The notes beneath the pieces are model-generated. The model searched no databases and had not been told where the DNA came from. It saw nothing but the letters and a program-made list of their open reading frames with translations. A DNA stretch of 64,000 nt from Mycolicibacter sp. MU0102. GTDB lineage: Bacteria; Actinomycetota; Actinomycetes; Mycobacteriales; Mycobacteriaceae. The position numbers and the translations under genes are program-made. Shown piece after piece: positions 6,898-15,483 of this stretch; the first letter of the stretch is position 1; each line of letters starts with the position of its first letter. The DNA lies in NCBI RefSeq assembly GCF_963378105.1, contig NZ_OY726398.1, positions 62,001-126,000 on the forward strand, in the 5' to 3' direction.

Positions 6898-9293
6898 GGC
6901 ATAACCCCCCCATGCCGTACTGCCACTGCCAGATACCACGCCAGGTGGTAGCGGGCGAGCTCTTCGCTTCCGTCGATCAGGGCGTCGATGGCCGCCAACA
7001 GCATCCAGTCGGCGACATCCCGCGGAGCATGCTGGGGATAGGCCGACAGTACGCGCGCCTGCGTGTCGGTGACTACCTGCTGGAACAGCTCGATTTCGTT
7101 GTCGGCGACGCCGGATCTGCGTGCCACGGCGCGTGCCACGGTCTGCACGATCCGCGGTAGGCCGTCGTTGGCGCCGGTGATGTCGATGAGCGTGGGACCG
7201 AGTTCGTCAACGTGCTGCCCATAGCGGGCGCGCTCCCCGCTGCCGGGAATCGGATCGTTCGGGCCGGCCTCGGTGATGTAGGTGTTCGGTTGATGGGCGG
7301 CGGCCGCGATCACCGCACCCAGCAGATCGACCGCGCTGGTCTCGCGGCGGCGGTGGGCCGGATCCAGCAACGTGAGCCCCGGCGGGAGTTTGACGGTGGG
7401 CGGAATCCAGCCGCCGGCCAAATCGGTGGCCAACACGGTGGTGGTCTCGTCGTCGCGAAGGCCAGCCGCCCAGGCCAGCTCCGGCGCCTGGCGGGCCACC
7501 GCGTCGACTTTGCGCTGCAGATCCTGATGTTCGGCCAGACGCCGGGCGGCCGTACCGGCTCCGGCCCCGGCCGTGCCCCCGGCGCCCATGCTGCCGGCCA
7601 CCGATGCGCCGGACTGGCTGGCTGCGCCGGGCGTCGGCTTGCCCGGTGTCGGACGATCGCCGGCGGAGGCCACGGTGGGTCCCCCCGACGTCGGCGTCGT
7701 GGGGCCGCCGGGCGGGGGAGTCGGGCTCGCAGGACCGGCAGGCGCCGTGGGCGCGGCCGGGACGGCTCCAGCTGCTGGGCGCAAATCTGCCCCGTAGCCG
7801 GGCAAGGGGCCCGACGGGGCTGCTGGGCCGGCGCTGATCGGCCCCGACGATACGGAGGCCGGGCTCGCTGTCACCGGCGGTGCCGTTGGAGCTGCCGGTG
7901 TCGCGCTGGCGGTGGGTGCGGCCGGGGCGATCTCGGTGTTGGGGCTGCCCAATTGGGCTATATTGCCCAGCGCCCCACCGGCCATCGGCGTCACCGACGG
8001 GGATGGGGGAATCTGCGATGGCTGACCGAGTCCCCCAGGGCCGGCTCCGCCTGGCGCCAATGGCGATGGCGGCCCGCCCAGTCCGGGAGGACCACCACCT
8101 GGCATGCCCGACGCGAGCGCCTGGGCTGGCCCGCCGCCCGGGAGGCCGGGTGGCATACCACCGCCGCCGCCGGAGCTTCCGAGGCCCGACATGCCGGAGG
8201 CCATGGGGGAAGGTATGCCGCCTGGTGATCCGACCCCTCCTCCCGAGAATCCGCCGCTCCCACCTGACGGCCCGCTTGCGGCGAGGTCAGTGGTACCCGT
8301 TTGGCCTCCTTGAGGGCCGATATCGCCGCTGCCTGAGGTGAAGCTGCCGCCGCCACCTGTGGTCGGGATGCCGTTGCTGCCCCCACCTGTGGGGATGTCG
8401 TTGCCGTTACTGCTTCCGCCTGGGGTGACATTGCTGCCGCCACCTGTGGTGGGGATGCCGTTGCCGCCTCCACCTGTGGGGATGTCGTTGCCGTTACTGC
8501 TTCCGCCTGGGGTGACATTGCTGCCGCCACCTGTGGCAGGGATGCTGTTGCTGTCTCCGCCCGGGGTGATGTTGTTGCCGCCGCCCGTGCCGCCGTCGTC
8601 CGGAAGAAGGAGATCGTCCACGCTCCTGGGAATGGGGCGATTCTCCGCGTCCCCAATGCCGTACCGGAATGGAAGCTGGTCGGTACCAGTTGCCTTTCTG
8701 CTCAGCTCTTCGGCGGTGGGTGGTTGGGACGGTGGTGGGCTGAAATTTGCGCCGTTATCTTGCAGCCACTTCTGGGCGTCGCCTTCGATGCCGAGATCTT
8801 CGAACATCTGTCGGGTTGCCTCAATGATCTGTCGGTTGGCTTGTGAGCTATGTTCGGCTGCCTTGCCGTTGGCTTCGACGATTAGTCCGATGGCTTCGGT
8901 CATTGCCTCCGGTGTATTTTTCGCTACCAGGTCGTCGATTTTCGGGTTGTACTGGTTGGCGATATTCGTCAAGTTCTGACGGAGTTCATTAACGGCCTTG
9001 GCGACGCTGTCGCTAGCTGTGCTTTTACTCCGACAGTGCTCCGCTGCATTCGCAAGGCGGTTATAGCCAATCCGAAGGCGCATCAGCTCGTCTTCGGTGG
9101 TCTGTCCGCTGTTTCGAGAGCTTACGCTGTTGGTGAACGCCCGAAGTTCGATAGCCTCATTTTCTTTGGCACTGGATTGACTTGACCAGTGCTGGACCCC
9201 TTGCTCGGGTCTGGTCGGGGGGCCGGGCCACCACACACCTACCAAGTAAGACGACCATTTACCCGGCGGTAGGTCAGTGGGCAGATCAGTCAC
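6894..9293 (-). CDS. Large ESX-2-associated protein with Gly-rich repeats (Rv3900c/Rv3899c-like)
   Basis: A 799-residue protein with three zones. Residues 1 to about 200 are helical and start with VGVWWPGPPTRPEQ; this part has lower GC than the rest. Residues about 230-600 are low complexity: Gly/Ser/Asn/Pro repeats, then Ala/Pro-rich. Residues about 610-799 form a compact domain (DLAGGWIPPTVKLPPGL, DLLGAVIAAAAHQPNTYI, YHLAWYLAVAVRHGG) that resembles the C-terminal DUF5631-type domain of Rv3899c. It begins with GTG and overlaps the end of the upstream membrane-protein gene by 8 bases, and its own stop overlaps the next gene. It is probably a secreted ESX-2 substrate or substrate-handling protein. 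It may combine what are two genes in M. tuberculosis. Confidence 0.8.
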   Translation of the reverse strand: MTDLPTDLPPGKWSSYLVGVWWPGPPTRPEQGVQHWSSQSSAKENEAIELRAFTNSVSSRNSGQTTEDELMRLRIGYNRLANAAEHCRSKSTASDSVAKAVNELRQNLTNIANQYNPKIDDLVAKNTPEAMTEAIGLIVEANGKAAEHSSQANRQIIEATRQMFEDLGIEGDAQKWLQDNGANFSPPPSQPPTAEELSRKATGTDQLPFRYGIGDAENRPIPRSVDDLLLPDDGGTGGGNNITPGGDSNSIPATGGGSNVTPGGSSNGNDIPTGGGGNGIPTTGGGSNVTPGGSSNGNDIPTGGGSNGIPTTGGGGSFTSGSGDIGPQGGQTGTTDLAASGPSGGSGGFSGGGVGSPGGIPSPMASGMSGLGSSGGGGGMPPGLPGGGPAQALASGMPGGGPPGLGGPPSPLAPGGAGPGGLGQPSQIPPSPSVTPMAGGALGNIAQLGSPNTEIAPAAPTASATPAAPTAPPVTASPASVSSGPISAGPAAPSGPLPGYGADLRPAAGAVPAAPTAPAGPASPTPPPGGPTTPTSGGPTVASAGDRPTPGKPTPGAASQSGASVAGSMGAGGTAGAGAGTAARRLAEHQDLQRKVDAVARQAPELAWAAGLRDDETTTVLATDLAGGWIPPTVKLPPGLTLLDPAHRRRETSAVDLLGAVIAAAAHQPNTYITEAGPNDPIPGSGERARYGQHVDELGPTLIDITGANDGLPRIVQTVARAVARRSGVADNEIELFQQVVTDTQARVLSAYPQHAPRDVADWMLLAAIDALIDGSEELARYHLAWYLAVAVRHGGVMP
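8355..8575. repeat. 87-bp tandem repeat inside the ESX-associated gene
   Basis: Two near-identical 87-bp units begin at 8355 and 8442, and a degenerate third copy begins at 8529. Each unit encodes 29 residues built from the blocks SNVTPGGSSNGNDIPTGGG and NGIPTTGGG. The unit length is a multiple of three, so copy number can change without breaking the frame. Confidence 0.9.
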
Positions 9294-9759
9294 TGCATAA
9301 ATCCTTCAAAACATGTTCTTTGGCGTTCACGGCATCGACGGCATTATCGAATGGTGACTTGCCCGCGCTGCTAAGGGTGGACTCAACGACCAAGTCTTTG
9401 TACGTCAGCACCACTGCCTTGGCGACATCACGGAGGTTTGGATCCAATGCGGGGTCTGACGAGGCGCCTTCAAGGATTAGGGCCCCGTTTACCAAGGCGA
9501 TACGTCCGAAGCCTGCGTCGGGTCCGTTGGTCTCGATATGGACAGCGTCCATGGCCGGTTTGAACTGACCACATAAGTCGGTCTTGGCGGCCGTCTTTTG
9601 GGCCGTCGAATAGGTCGGGCTGGCCGGGGCTCGAGTGAATGCCACTATTGCCAGGAGCATCGAGCCGATACCCAACAAGGCGCCAAGTGCCGCAACCACT
9701 AGGGCAGACCGACGGCGCGGTTGACCGGTGGGAGGCGCCGGCCAGGAGGGTGATGGCAT
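9286..9759 (-). CDS. Small membrane protein, paralogue of the next gene upstream (Rv3901c-like)
   Basis: A 157-residue protein with a Pro-rich cytoplasmic start, one transmembrane helix (about residues 17-40, VVAALGALLGIGSMLLAIVA) and an exported domain with two conserved Cys, in DLCGQFKPAMDAVHIETNGP and the C-terminal KDLCSD. The start at ATG 9759 gives the same N-terminal layout as its paralogue at 10511; a GTG at 9765 is possible. It is translationally coupled to the 799-residue ESX gene by an 8-base overlap. This position matches Rv3901c, a small membrane protein upstream of Rv3900c. Function unknown; it may anchor or chaperone an ESX-2 substrate. Confidence 0.8.
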   Translation of the reverse strand: MPSPSWPAPPTGQPRRRSALVVAALGALLGIGSMLLAIVAFTRAPASPTYSTAQKTAAKTDLCGQFKPAMDAVHIETNGPDAGFGRIALVNGALILEGASSDPALDPNLRDVAKAVVLTYKDLVVESTLSSAGKSPFDNAVDAVNAKEHVLKDLCSD

Positions 9760-10028
9760 GGTCACATTGCGGATGGTAGCCCTCAACGCGATTTCACGTT
9801 TACATCCTGATTGAGACTGCGTTCGGTCGGCAGGCGGATGTCCCCGGGCCTGAACGTAATGGCAGGGGCAGCGCGTTATCTGGCGCCGGAGGAAGCCCTG
9901 GTCGCTGTTCCAGTGGGGAGTGGTCGCGATGTACGACTCGGAAAAGGTGGTCCTGCTAGCCAGCTGTTTGACTCGATGGCGCAGCATCGGAGTGGCTTCA
10001 ACCGACGTTCACCGCTTGTAGAAGGTGA

Positions 10029-10511
10029 CTAATCGCCGCAGAGCTCATGCATCACGCGAGTTTTGGCGTTTGCGTCGTTGATCGCTGCTCCGAGCGCCGG
10101 GTCGTCCCCCTCTTTACCCGTGGCAACCGCTACTAGAGTTTGGTAGGCGCGTGCGAGATCGCGGGCAGCGTCGCGGTACTCAGGTTCTAGGGCGGGGTCT
10201 GCCGCAGCCGTCTCGAGGATCAGGGCACCATTGGTTGCGGAGAGACGCGCGAGCGCAAAGTTGTTGGGCGTGTTCGTCTCAATGTGTTCCGCATGAGCTG
10301 CCAGCTTGTAACTGTCACAGAGACGCTTCTTCGCGTCGGCTTGCTGCGCCGCCGTGTAATGCGGCGTTGACGCGTCGGCTGAGCGGGTTAGCGAAATGAT
10401 CGCCACGACCAACGCGGCGACTGACAGCAATGCAGCAAGCGCCGCGAATACCGCAGTGGATCGCCGGGGTGGCGGGGCGGGAGGCGGTGTGGGCCAAGGA
10501 GGTGGTGTCAT
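10029..10511 (-). CDS. Small membrane protein, paralogue of the downstream gene
   Basis: A 160-residue protein with the same architecture as the gene that follows on the minus strand: Pro-rich start, one transmembrane helix (about residues 20-44, AVFAALAALLSVAALVVAII), then a domain with RLCDSYKLAAHAEHIETNTP, GALILETAAADPAL and a C-terminal HELCGD. The shared HIETN, NGALILE, DPAL and LC.D blocks show that the two are tandem duplicates. The ATG at 10511 has GGAAGG seven bases upstream. A 269-bp spacer separates the copies, so this one may have its own promoter. Function unknown. Confidence 0.8.
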   Translation of the reverse strand: MTPPPWPTPPPAPPPRRSTAVFAALAALLSVAALVVAIISLTRSADASTPHYTAAQQADAKKRLCDSYKLAAHAEHIETNTPNNFALARLSATNGALILETAAADPALEPEYRDAARDLARAYQTLVAVATGKEGDDPALGAAINDANAKTRVMHELCGD

Positions 10512-10639
10512 GGTCACCTTCCGGATGGTAGACCTCAACCAGGCACTAGGCCCCTAGATCGTTGCCTCGCAATGGGGGCGAACCCAGAGCAAGACAACCT
10601 GTTAGCTAGGGGACCGGTCGCGCTCGGCCGCGCTGACCC

Positions 10640-10993
10640 CTACCGCCCCAACGGCTTATAGAACACCAGCCCATTGCCCTTGTTGTCGTAGACCACCGCC
10701 CGGCGCTCGTGCGCGTCGTCGTAGGGGCCCTTCACGATTCCGCCCCCACTGGCCTCGATAGCTTTCGCCGCACCGTCGACGTCGTCGGTCTTGATGCCGA
10801 CCACCACCTGTCCGTGGATGGGGTGGTCCACCGCGGTCGCCAGCGCCAGTGTCACCGATCCGCCGTCGAGGGCGGCGAAGTGCGCACCGTCGCGAAACTT
10901 CAGCGGCATGCCCAAGGTCTCGCTGTAGAACTTGATCGATTCGTCCAGGTCGTCGGTGGACAAGACGATCATCCGAATGTCGTGGTCGCTCAC
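10640..10993 (-). CDS. VOC/glyoxalase-fold protein
   Basis: A 117-residue single-unit vicinal oxygen chelate protein. It starts IRMIVLSTDDLDESIKFYSE, the usual beta-alpha start of the fold, and ends GNGLVFYKPLG. VOC modules bind a metal and act in glyoxalase, dioxygenase or resistance reactions. The classic metal-binding residues are not all obvious here: the first strand lacks His and the last strand has no clear Glu. It may therefore be a binding member of the family. It is divergent from the hydrolase gene at 11050, with a 56-bp gap. Confidence 0.8.
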   Translation of the reverse strand: MSDHDIRMIVLSTDDLDESIKFYSETLGMPLKFRDGAHFAALDGGSVTLALATAVDHPIHGQVVVGIKTDDVDGAAKAIEASGGGIVKGPYDDAHERRAVVYDNKGNGLVFYKPLGR

Positions 10994-11049
10994 GGCTACC
11001 TCCTGTAGTTCGGCCTCGATTCAGGCTAGGCCCGAGATACCGTCTGCGG

Positions 11050-11976
11050 GTGGGTAAACGCCTGGCCGCTTTGGTCTTCACGCTCGTCCTGGTCGCATTG
11101 CTGGTCAATGCGGTGGTCACCGACCGCATTGCACGCGCTGCCGAACCGTTCGGCGGGGGGCGGGTGCTGGAGCTGCCCGGCCCGGATCTCAATGTGCGCG
11201 AGTACGGCGCGGGTGGCGATCGGGCCATCGTGTTGTTGCACGGGTATTCGGCGTCGATCCAGTGGTGGGAGGCGGTGGCGCCGGCACTGGCGCAGGGCGC
11301 CCGGGTAATCGCGATCGATCTGGTCGGCCACGGCGGGTCGGAGGCCCCGAGCGACGCCGCCCCCTACAGCGCCGAGGGCCAGGCAACCGCCGTGCACCAA
11401 GCGCTCGACGCCTTGGGCGTACACCATGCGGTGCTGGTGGGGCATTCGATGGGTGGGACGGTGGCCACTGCGCTGGCCGAGAGCGCACCGGACCTGGTGG
11501 ACCGGGTGATCGTCTCCGACACCCCCGCGGCGTTGGGGATGACCGCCATGCCCGCGCTGGGCAACGCGGTGTGTTGGCCGGTGCTCGGTGCCGCGGTGGA
11601 CAAGTTGCGCGGCCTCGACGCCGTCGACAAGAGCTCGCTGCAGACCGGCTTCGACGCCGACTTCCCGGTTCCCGCATTGGCCTACCGTTCGTTGAAACGG
11701 ATGACCCACAACGCATTGTGTGACGCCAAGACGGCGGGCCAGATCAATGAAGAGCGGGCGGTGGCCGACCGCTTGGCGGGTCTGGGCAAGCCGGTGCTGG
11801 TGGTGTGGGGTGACAGTGATGTGCTGACCCCGACCGCCCAGAACGTCGACCGCTACCGCCAGGCCGGACTGCAGCCGATCGTCATCGCCGGATCAGGCCA
11901 CAGTCCCTTACTCGAGAAGCCAGCCGAATTCGTCAGCACCATAAAGCCTTTCATCAACGCACAAAGCAAGACCTAG
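11050..11976 (+). CDS. Membrane-anchored alpha/beta hydrolase
   Basis: A 308-residue hydrolase with a GTG start and an N-terminal hydrophobic segment (about residues 5-23) that should act as signal anchor. The alpha/beta-hydrolase core is complete: oxyanion HGYSAS at about 59-64, nucleophile elbow GHSMGG, acid in VWGDSDVL and catalytic His in GSGHSPLLEKP. The substrate is probably an ester or epoxide, and the fold alone does not decide. Its stop overlaps the convergent dipeptidase gene by 4 bases. Confidence 0.85.
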   Translation: MGKRLAALVFTLVLVALLVNAVVTDRIARAAEPFGGGRVLELPGPDLNVREYGAGGDRAIVLLHGYSASIQWWEAVAPALAQGARVIAIDLVGHGGSEAPSDAAPYSAEGQATAVHQALDALGVHHAVLVGHSMGGTVATALAESAPDLVDRVIVSDTPAALGMTAMPALGNAVCWPVLGAAVDKLRGLDAVDKSSLQTGFDADFPVPALAYRSLKRMTHNALCDAKTAGQINEERAVADRLAGLGKPVLVVWGDSDVLTPTAQNVDRYRQAGLQPIVIAGSGHSPLLEKPAEFVSTIKPFINAQSKT

Positions 11977-12929
11977 GTCGGCCAAGTCTCGCGTGCCACC
12001 CGGTGGAAGTTGCCGCCGAGCACGGCATTGATGTCGGCGACAGCCCAGCCCCGGTCCGACAGGTGATCGCGCAGGCCCAGCCAGGTCTCCGGAGGCATCC
12101 ACTGGATCGGGCCCCAGCGGGTGTAGCTCTCGTCGAACAGCTGCGGGTTGGCGAGCAGCTCGGCATTGAAGTCGGCGTGGTCGAAGGAGTAGTCGGTGCT
12201 GACGCCGACGTGCTCGATACCGACTAGCTCGACCGCGTATTCCAGGTGGTGTGCTGCCGCGTCGAGGGTTGGAGTGTTGGGGCCCAGGAAGATTCCCACT
12301 GCGGTGATGCCGACTACACCACCGGTGGCCGCACACGCACGGGCCTGATCGTCGGTGATGTTGCGTGGGTGATCCCACAGGGCCCGCATACACGAATGGC
12401 TGTAGACGACCGGGCCGGTCGAAACAGCACACATATCCAGGCCGGTGCGGGCGCTGCAGTGTGAGCCGTCGGGAACCATGCCCACGGCGTTCATCTCGGC
12501 CACGATCGCGCGGCCCCACGCGGTCAGTCCGGAGTCCACGGCGTCCAAGCAGCCGCTACCGGCACGGTTGGCGTGGTTGTAGGTGGGCAACAACGTACGG
12601 ACCCCAAGCTCGGCCAGCAGGGCTAGGTTGCTCAAGTCGTCGTCGAGTGGGTTGGAGTCCTCCAGGTCGAACACCACCGCGATTCCGCCGGCACGGGTGA
12701 TCGCGTCGACGTCGTCCAGTCCGGCTGCCACCGTCAGGCCTGGGTGGGCGTCGATGGCGCGGAGAAAATGCCGCAGCAGGGCCAAAGTGTCGGCCAAGCG
12801 CTGTGGGGCGTAGCCCGCGTTCACCGACAGCAGTGCCCCGCCGGAGTGCTGGTAGCGGGTCAGCGGGGCCACCTCGGCGCCGTCCTGCAACGGCAGGCAA
12901 GTGTGCTGGTCCCACAGCAGCGTGCTCAT
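11973..12929 (-). CDS. Membrane dipeptidase (renal dipeptidase, M19 family)
   Basis: A 318-residue zinc dipeptidase of the M19 family, which hydrolyses dipeptides and can act on D-residues. Family landmarks are present: LLWDQHTCLPL at the N-terminus (the first metal site), VFDLEDSNPL with the bridging Glu, PDGSHCSA and PVVYSHS for the His ligands, and HVGVSTDYS near the C-terminal acid. The first motif reads HTC where the classic enzymes have HxD. I chose the ATG at 12929 because a longer upstream reading would run through the divergent acetyltransferase gene. Confidence 0.85.
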   Translation of the reverse strand: MSTLLWDQHTCLPLQDGAEVAPLTRYQHSGGALLSVNAGYAPQRLADTLALLRHFLRAIDAHPGLTVAAGLDDVDAITRAGGIAVVFDLEDSNPLDDDLSNLALLAELGVRTLLPTYNHANRAGSGCLDAVDSGLTAWGRAIVAEMNAVGMVPDGSHCSARTGLDMCAVSTGPVVYSHSCMRALWDHPRNITDDQARACAATGGVVGITAVGIFLGPNTPTLDAAAHHLEYAVELVGIEHVGVSTDYSFDHADFNAELLANPQLFDESYTRWGPIQWMPPETWLGLRDHLSDRGWAVADINAVLGGNFHRVARETWPT

Positions 12930-12983
12930 AGCCGCTGATCTTGCTCTGCACGCCGCCCGAATGCGACGCATTAACCTAGCCCC

Positions 12984-13595
12984 ATGGCAATCGACTCGCG
13001 GCCCGCGTTGAAATCGGACATCCCCTCGTTGGCGCAGGCGTTGGGGCGCGCGTTCTACGACGACCCAGTATCGATGTGGCTGCTGCCCGACGACGAGGCC
13101 CGCACCGAGCAGTTGACGACGTTCTTCGGCACCTCCACGCGGGTTCATCACCTGGCGGGCGGTGGCGTCGAGGTGGCCGACGACGGCGCAGTCGTCGGGG
13201 CGGCTGCACTGTGGGACCCGCCCAACCGCTGGAAGCAGTCGATCTGGTCGCAGCTGCGCATGGTGCCGTCGTTGTTCCGGTCCTTCGGCTTCCGGCTTAC
13301 CCAAGGCCGCACGCTGACAGACCTGTTGGATGCCAACCACCCCGAAGAGCCGCACTGGTATCTGGCGGTGATCGGCAGCGACCCGTCGGTGCGGGGGCGC
13401 GGCTTCGGACAGGCCGTCATGCAACCGCGGCTCGATCGCTGCGATGCCGAACTCTGCCCGGCCTATCTGGAGTCCAGCAAGCACGAAAACGTGCCGTACT
13501 ACGAGCGTTTCGGCTTCCGGGTGATCGGCGAGATCAACGTCCCCAACGGTGGGCCGACGCTGTGGAAGATGTGGCGGGAGCCGCAGACCCCCTAG
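12984..13595 (+). CDS. GNAT family N-acetyltransferase (Rv0133-like)
   Basis: A 203-residue acetyltransferase with a single GNAT domain. The acetyl-CoA loop is visible as DPSVRGRGFGQAVM and the C-terminal part has NVPYYERFGFRVIGEINVP, which is the usual motif B. The substrate is unknown. Length and place just left of a Rv0135c-like block suggest the Rv0133 orthologue, from memory. It is divergent from the dipeptidase gene, with a 54-bp gap holding both starts, and convergent with the kinase-like gene. Confidence 0.85.
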   Translation: MAIDSRPALKSDIPSLAQALGRAFYDDPVSMWLLPDDEARTEQLTTFFGTSTRVHHLAGGGVEVADDGAVVGAAALWDPPNRWKQSIWSQLRMVPSLFRSFGFRLTQGRTLTDLLDANHPEEPHWYLAVIGSDPSVRGRGFGQAVMQPRLDRCDAELCPAYLESSKHENVPYYERFGFRVIGEINVPNGGPTLWKMWREPQTP

Positions 13596-13615
13596 GGGCG
13601 CGGGAGCGCAAGGCG

Positions 13616-14173
13616 CTAGGTGGCAAATAAGCGGAAGCGGCCATCACGGATAGCTTCCGCCACCCGGCGGGAACTGTGCTCCTCCCCTTCGCTCGAGGTG
13701 TCGAGTACATGGTTGTCGAACTCGCCGAGGTCGGAGAATTGGTCCCACATCGCGAGGATCGGCCCCTCGTCGATGAGGGCGCTCGGCGCGGTTCGGGCCT
13801 GGGCCCGTTTCAGTGTGATGGCGCGCTGCGGTCGCAGGACCACGTAGTCGAGCGGCAGGTTCTGGTGCTGCATTGCTCGGATTCGGAAGTGGTCGAGCAT
13901 CCACGGCCCAATGATTCCGTCGATCACGGTGGCGAAGCCGCCGAGTGCATAGGTGTAGGCGGCACCCGCGATCACGTCCATGACAGTCTGGTTCTGCGCG
14001 TCAGAGGCGGGATCGTAAGGGGGTATCGCGCCCGACACGATGTAGTGCCAGAAGTCGTCCGTGTGCAGATGAACGCCCTTGTCATAACCGCAGGCAAGCT
14101 TCGAGGCGAGCGTTGACTTTCCCGACCCGGGTGGGCCGGTCAGGATGATCACGCGTCCGGTCACGGACGACAA
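13616..14173 (-). CDS. P-loop kinase-like ATPase
   Basis: A 185-residue protein with a Walker A motif GPPGSGKST at about residues 12-20, then HLHTDDFWHYI, which is typical of small-molecule kinases and zeta-like P-loop enzymes. A basic lid region (LRPQRAITLKRAQAR) follows. It probably phosphorylates a small metabolite; the substrate is unknown. It stands alone between convergent and co-directional neighbours. Confidence 0.8.
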   Translation of the reverse strand: MSSVTGRVIILTGPPGSGKSTLASKLACGYDKGVHLHTDDFWHYIVSGAIPPYDPASDAQNQTVMDVIAGAAYTYALGGFATVIDGIIGPWMLDHFRIRAMQHQNLPLDYVVLRPQRAITLKRAQARTAPSALIDEGPILAMWDQFSDLGEFDNHVLDTSSEGEEHSSRRVAEAIRDGRFRLFAT

Positions 14174-14211
14174 GCTACCCGCGAAGTCGACCAGCGACGG
14201 ACAAACGAGGA

Positions 14212-15330
14212 TCAGTCGCTGACCGAGCCGCCGAGTCGTTCAGCGGCGGCGATGTAGTCCTCGACGAACTCGAACACGACGTCGCGCGCGGGTTTCACCT
14301 TGTTCATCAGCCCGACGCCCTGGCCGACGAAATAGGTGGACAGGGCCTGGGCCCCAGCGTGTCCGGTGGCGGCCAGCTTGTCGATGCGACGCAGTGTGGG
14401 TTCGGCGATCATCGACTGCAGCGGTAGCGGCAAGGTCGGGTGGCCGGTGTCGTTGGGCCGCCATGCGTCGGTCCAATCGGAGATCAGTTGGCGTGCGGGC
14501 TTGCCGGTGCGTCCGGTGGAGCGAATGGTGTCGCGGGAGGTGGCCGCGAGCATCTTCTGCACGGTGTGCGGAGCTGTTTCGGCCTCCTCGGTGGTGAGCC
14601 ACACCGAACCTGTCCACGCGCCGGCGGCGCCCAAAGCCACGCAGGCCGCCATCTGCCGACCGGTGACGATCCCGCCGGCGGCAAGCACGGGCACGGCGTT
14701 GTCGATGGCTTCGATGACTTCGGGAACGACCACCAGCGTGGAGACCTCGCCGCAGTGTCCGCCCGCCTCGGTGCCCTGAGCGACGATCAGATCTACGCCT
14801 TGCGCCACCTGCTTGAGGGCGTGCTCCTTGGCGCCCACGAGCGCTGCGACCGGGATGTCGTGGTCCTTGCCGGACTTGATCATGTAATCCGGCGGAACGC
14901 CCAGCGCGTTGGCCATCATGCGGATGGGATGGGCGACGGCGACTTCGAGCAGTTGCTCGCCGTTGCTACCGGCGAGCATGGCGGATCCCAGCCGGGGCTT
15001 CTCGTCGGGCTCAATGTCATGCTGCGCCAGCAGGTCTGCGATGAAGGCCTTGTACTCATCGGGGATCCGGTCGGACAGTTGCCGGCCGGAGAGGTTCTCG
15101 CCCTTGCCTTCGAATTTGGCGGGCACGATGATGTCGATACCGTAGGGCTTTCCCTTGACCTGCTCGTCGATCCAGGTCAGTTCCTGATCCAACTGCTCAG
15201 GGGTGTAAGCGGCGCCGCCGAGCACGCCGAACCCGCCCGCATTGGTCACTGCGGCAACCACGTCACGGCAGTGGCTGAAGGCGAAAAGCGGGAAGTCGAT
15301 GCCGTACTGCTCGCAGATGGGGGTCTTCAC
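14212..15330 (-). CDS. Nitronate monooxygenase family flavoprotein (2-nitropropane dioxygenase-like)
   Basis: A 372-residue FMN-dependent TIM-barrel enzyme. The N-terminal FPLFAFSHCRDVVAAVTNAG, the FMN loop QGTEAGGHCGEVSTL and the phosphate site LAAGGIVTGRQM are diagnostic for the family. Members oxidise nitronates or reduce quinones and enoyl substrates; the mycobacterial paralogues are mostly uncharacterised and one (IpdC) acts in sterol degradation. There is no ipdAB context here, so I do not assign that role. A strong hairpin at 15436-15464 separates it from the phosphodiesterase genes upstream. Confidence 0.85.
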   Translation of the reverse strand: MKTPICEQYGIDFPLFAFSHCRDVVAAVTNAGGFGVLGGAAYTPEQLDQELTWIDEQVKGKPYGIDIIVPAKFEGKGENLSGRQLSDRIPDEYKAFIADLLAQHDIEPDEKPRLGSAMLAGSNGEQLLEVAVAHPIRMMANALGVPPDYMIKSGKDHDIPVAALVGAKEHALKQVAQGVDLIVAQGTEAGGHCGEVSTLVVVPEVIEAIDNAVPVLAAGGIVTGRQMAACVALGAAGAWTGSVWLTTEEAETAPHTVQKMLAATSRDTIRSTGRTGKPARQLISDWTDAWRPNDTGHPTLPLPLQSMIAEPTLRRIDKLAATGHAGAQALSTYFVGQGVGLMNKVKPARDVVFEFVEDYIAAAERLGGSVSD

Positions 15331-15435
15331 GGTTTCGCCGCTCCTTTGTTCAACAGGGATCGAGAACGGGTCCGGGTCCCGCGGTGTGAGGTAACTACCG
15401 CGACGTTAGCGCAGCGGCTTCCGGCCGAAACACCG

Positions 15436-15464
15436 ATGCCGCCAGGTCCCTGACCTGGCGGCAT
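15436..15464 (-). terminator. Perfect 13-bp hairpin terminator after the phosphodiesterase gene
   Basis: ATGCCGCCAGGTC and GACCTGGCGGCAT pair perfectly around a CCT loop. It lies 19 bases past the stop of the first phosphodiesterase gene as read leftwards. There is no T-run, which is common for mycobacterial hairpin terminators. Confidence 0.75.
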
Positions 15465-15483
15465 AGCGGCGTGCGAAGGGCTA

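Noticed and set aside
8355..8575. Possible CRISPR-like repeat array
   Set aside because: The repeats are directly adjacent without spacers, in frame, and encode a low-complexity protein linker.
8338..8979. Plus-strand Pro/Leu-rich frame over the repeat region
   Set aside because: It is the antisense reading of the Gly/Asn-rich repeats of the minus-strand ESX-associated gene.
10546..10615. Distant inverted repeat GGCCCCTAG/CTAGGGGACC
   Set aside because: The arms are about 50 bases apart, so a stable terminator or operator is doubtful.
11973..13484. Dipeptidase with a 185-residue N-terminal extension
   Set aside because: The extension lies wholly opposite the acetyltransferase gene and has no family features; the ATG at 12929 gives the normal family start.
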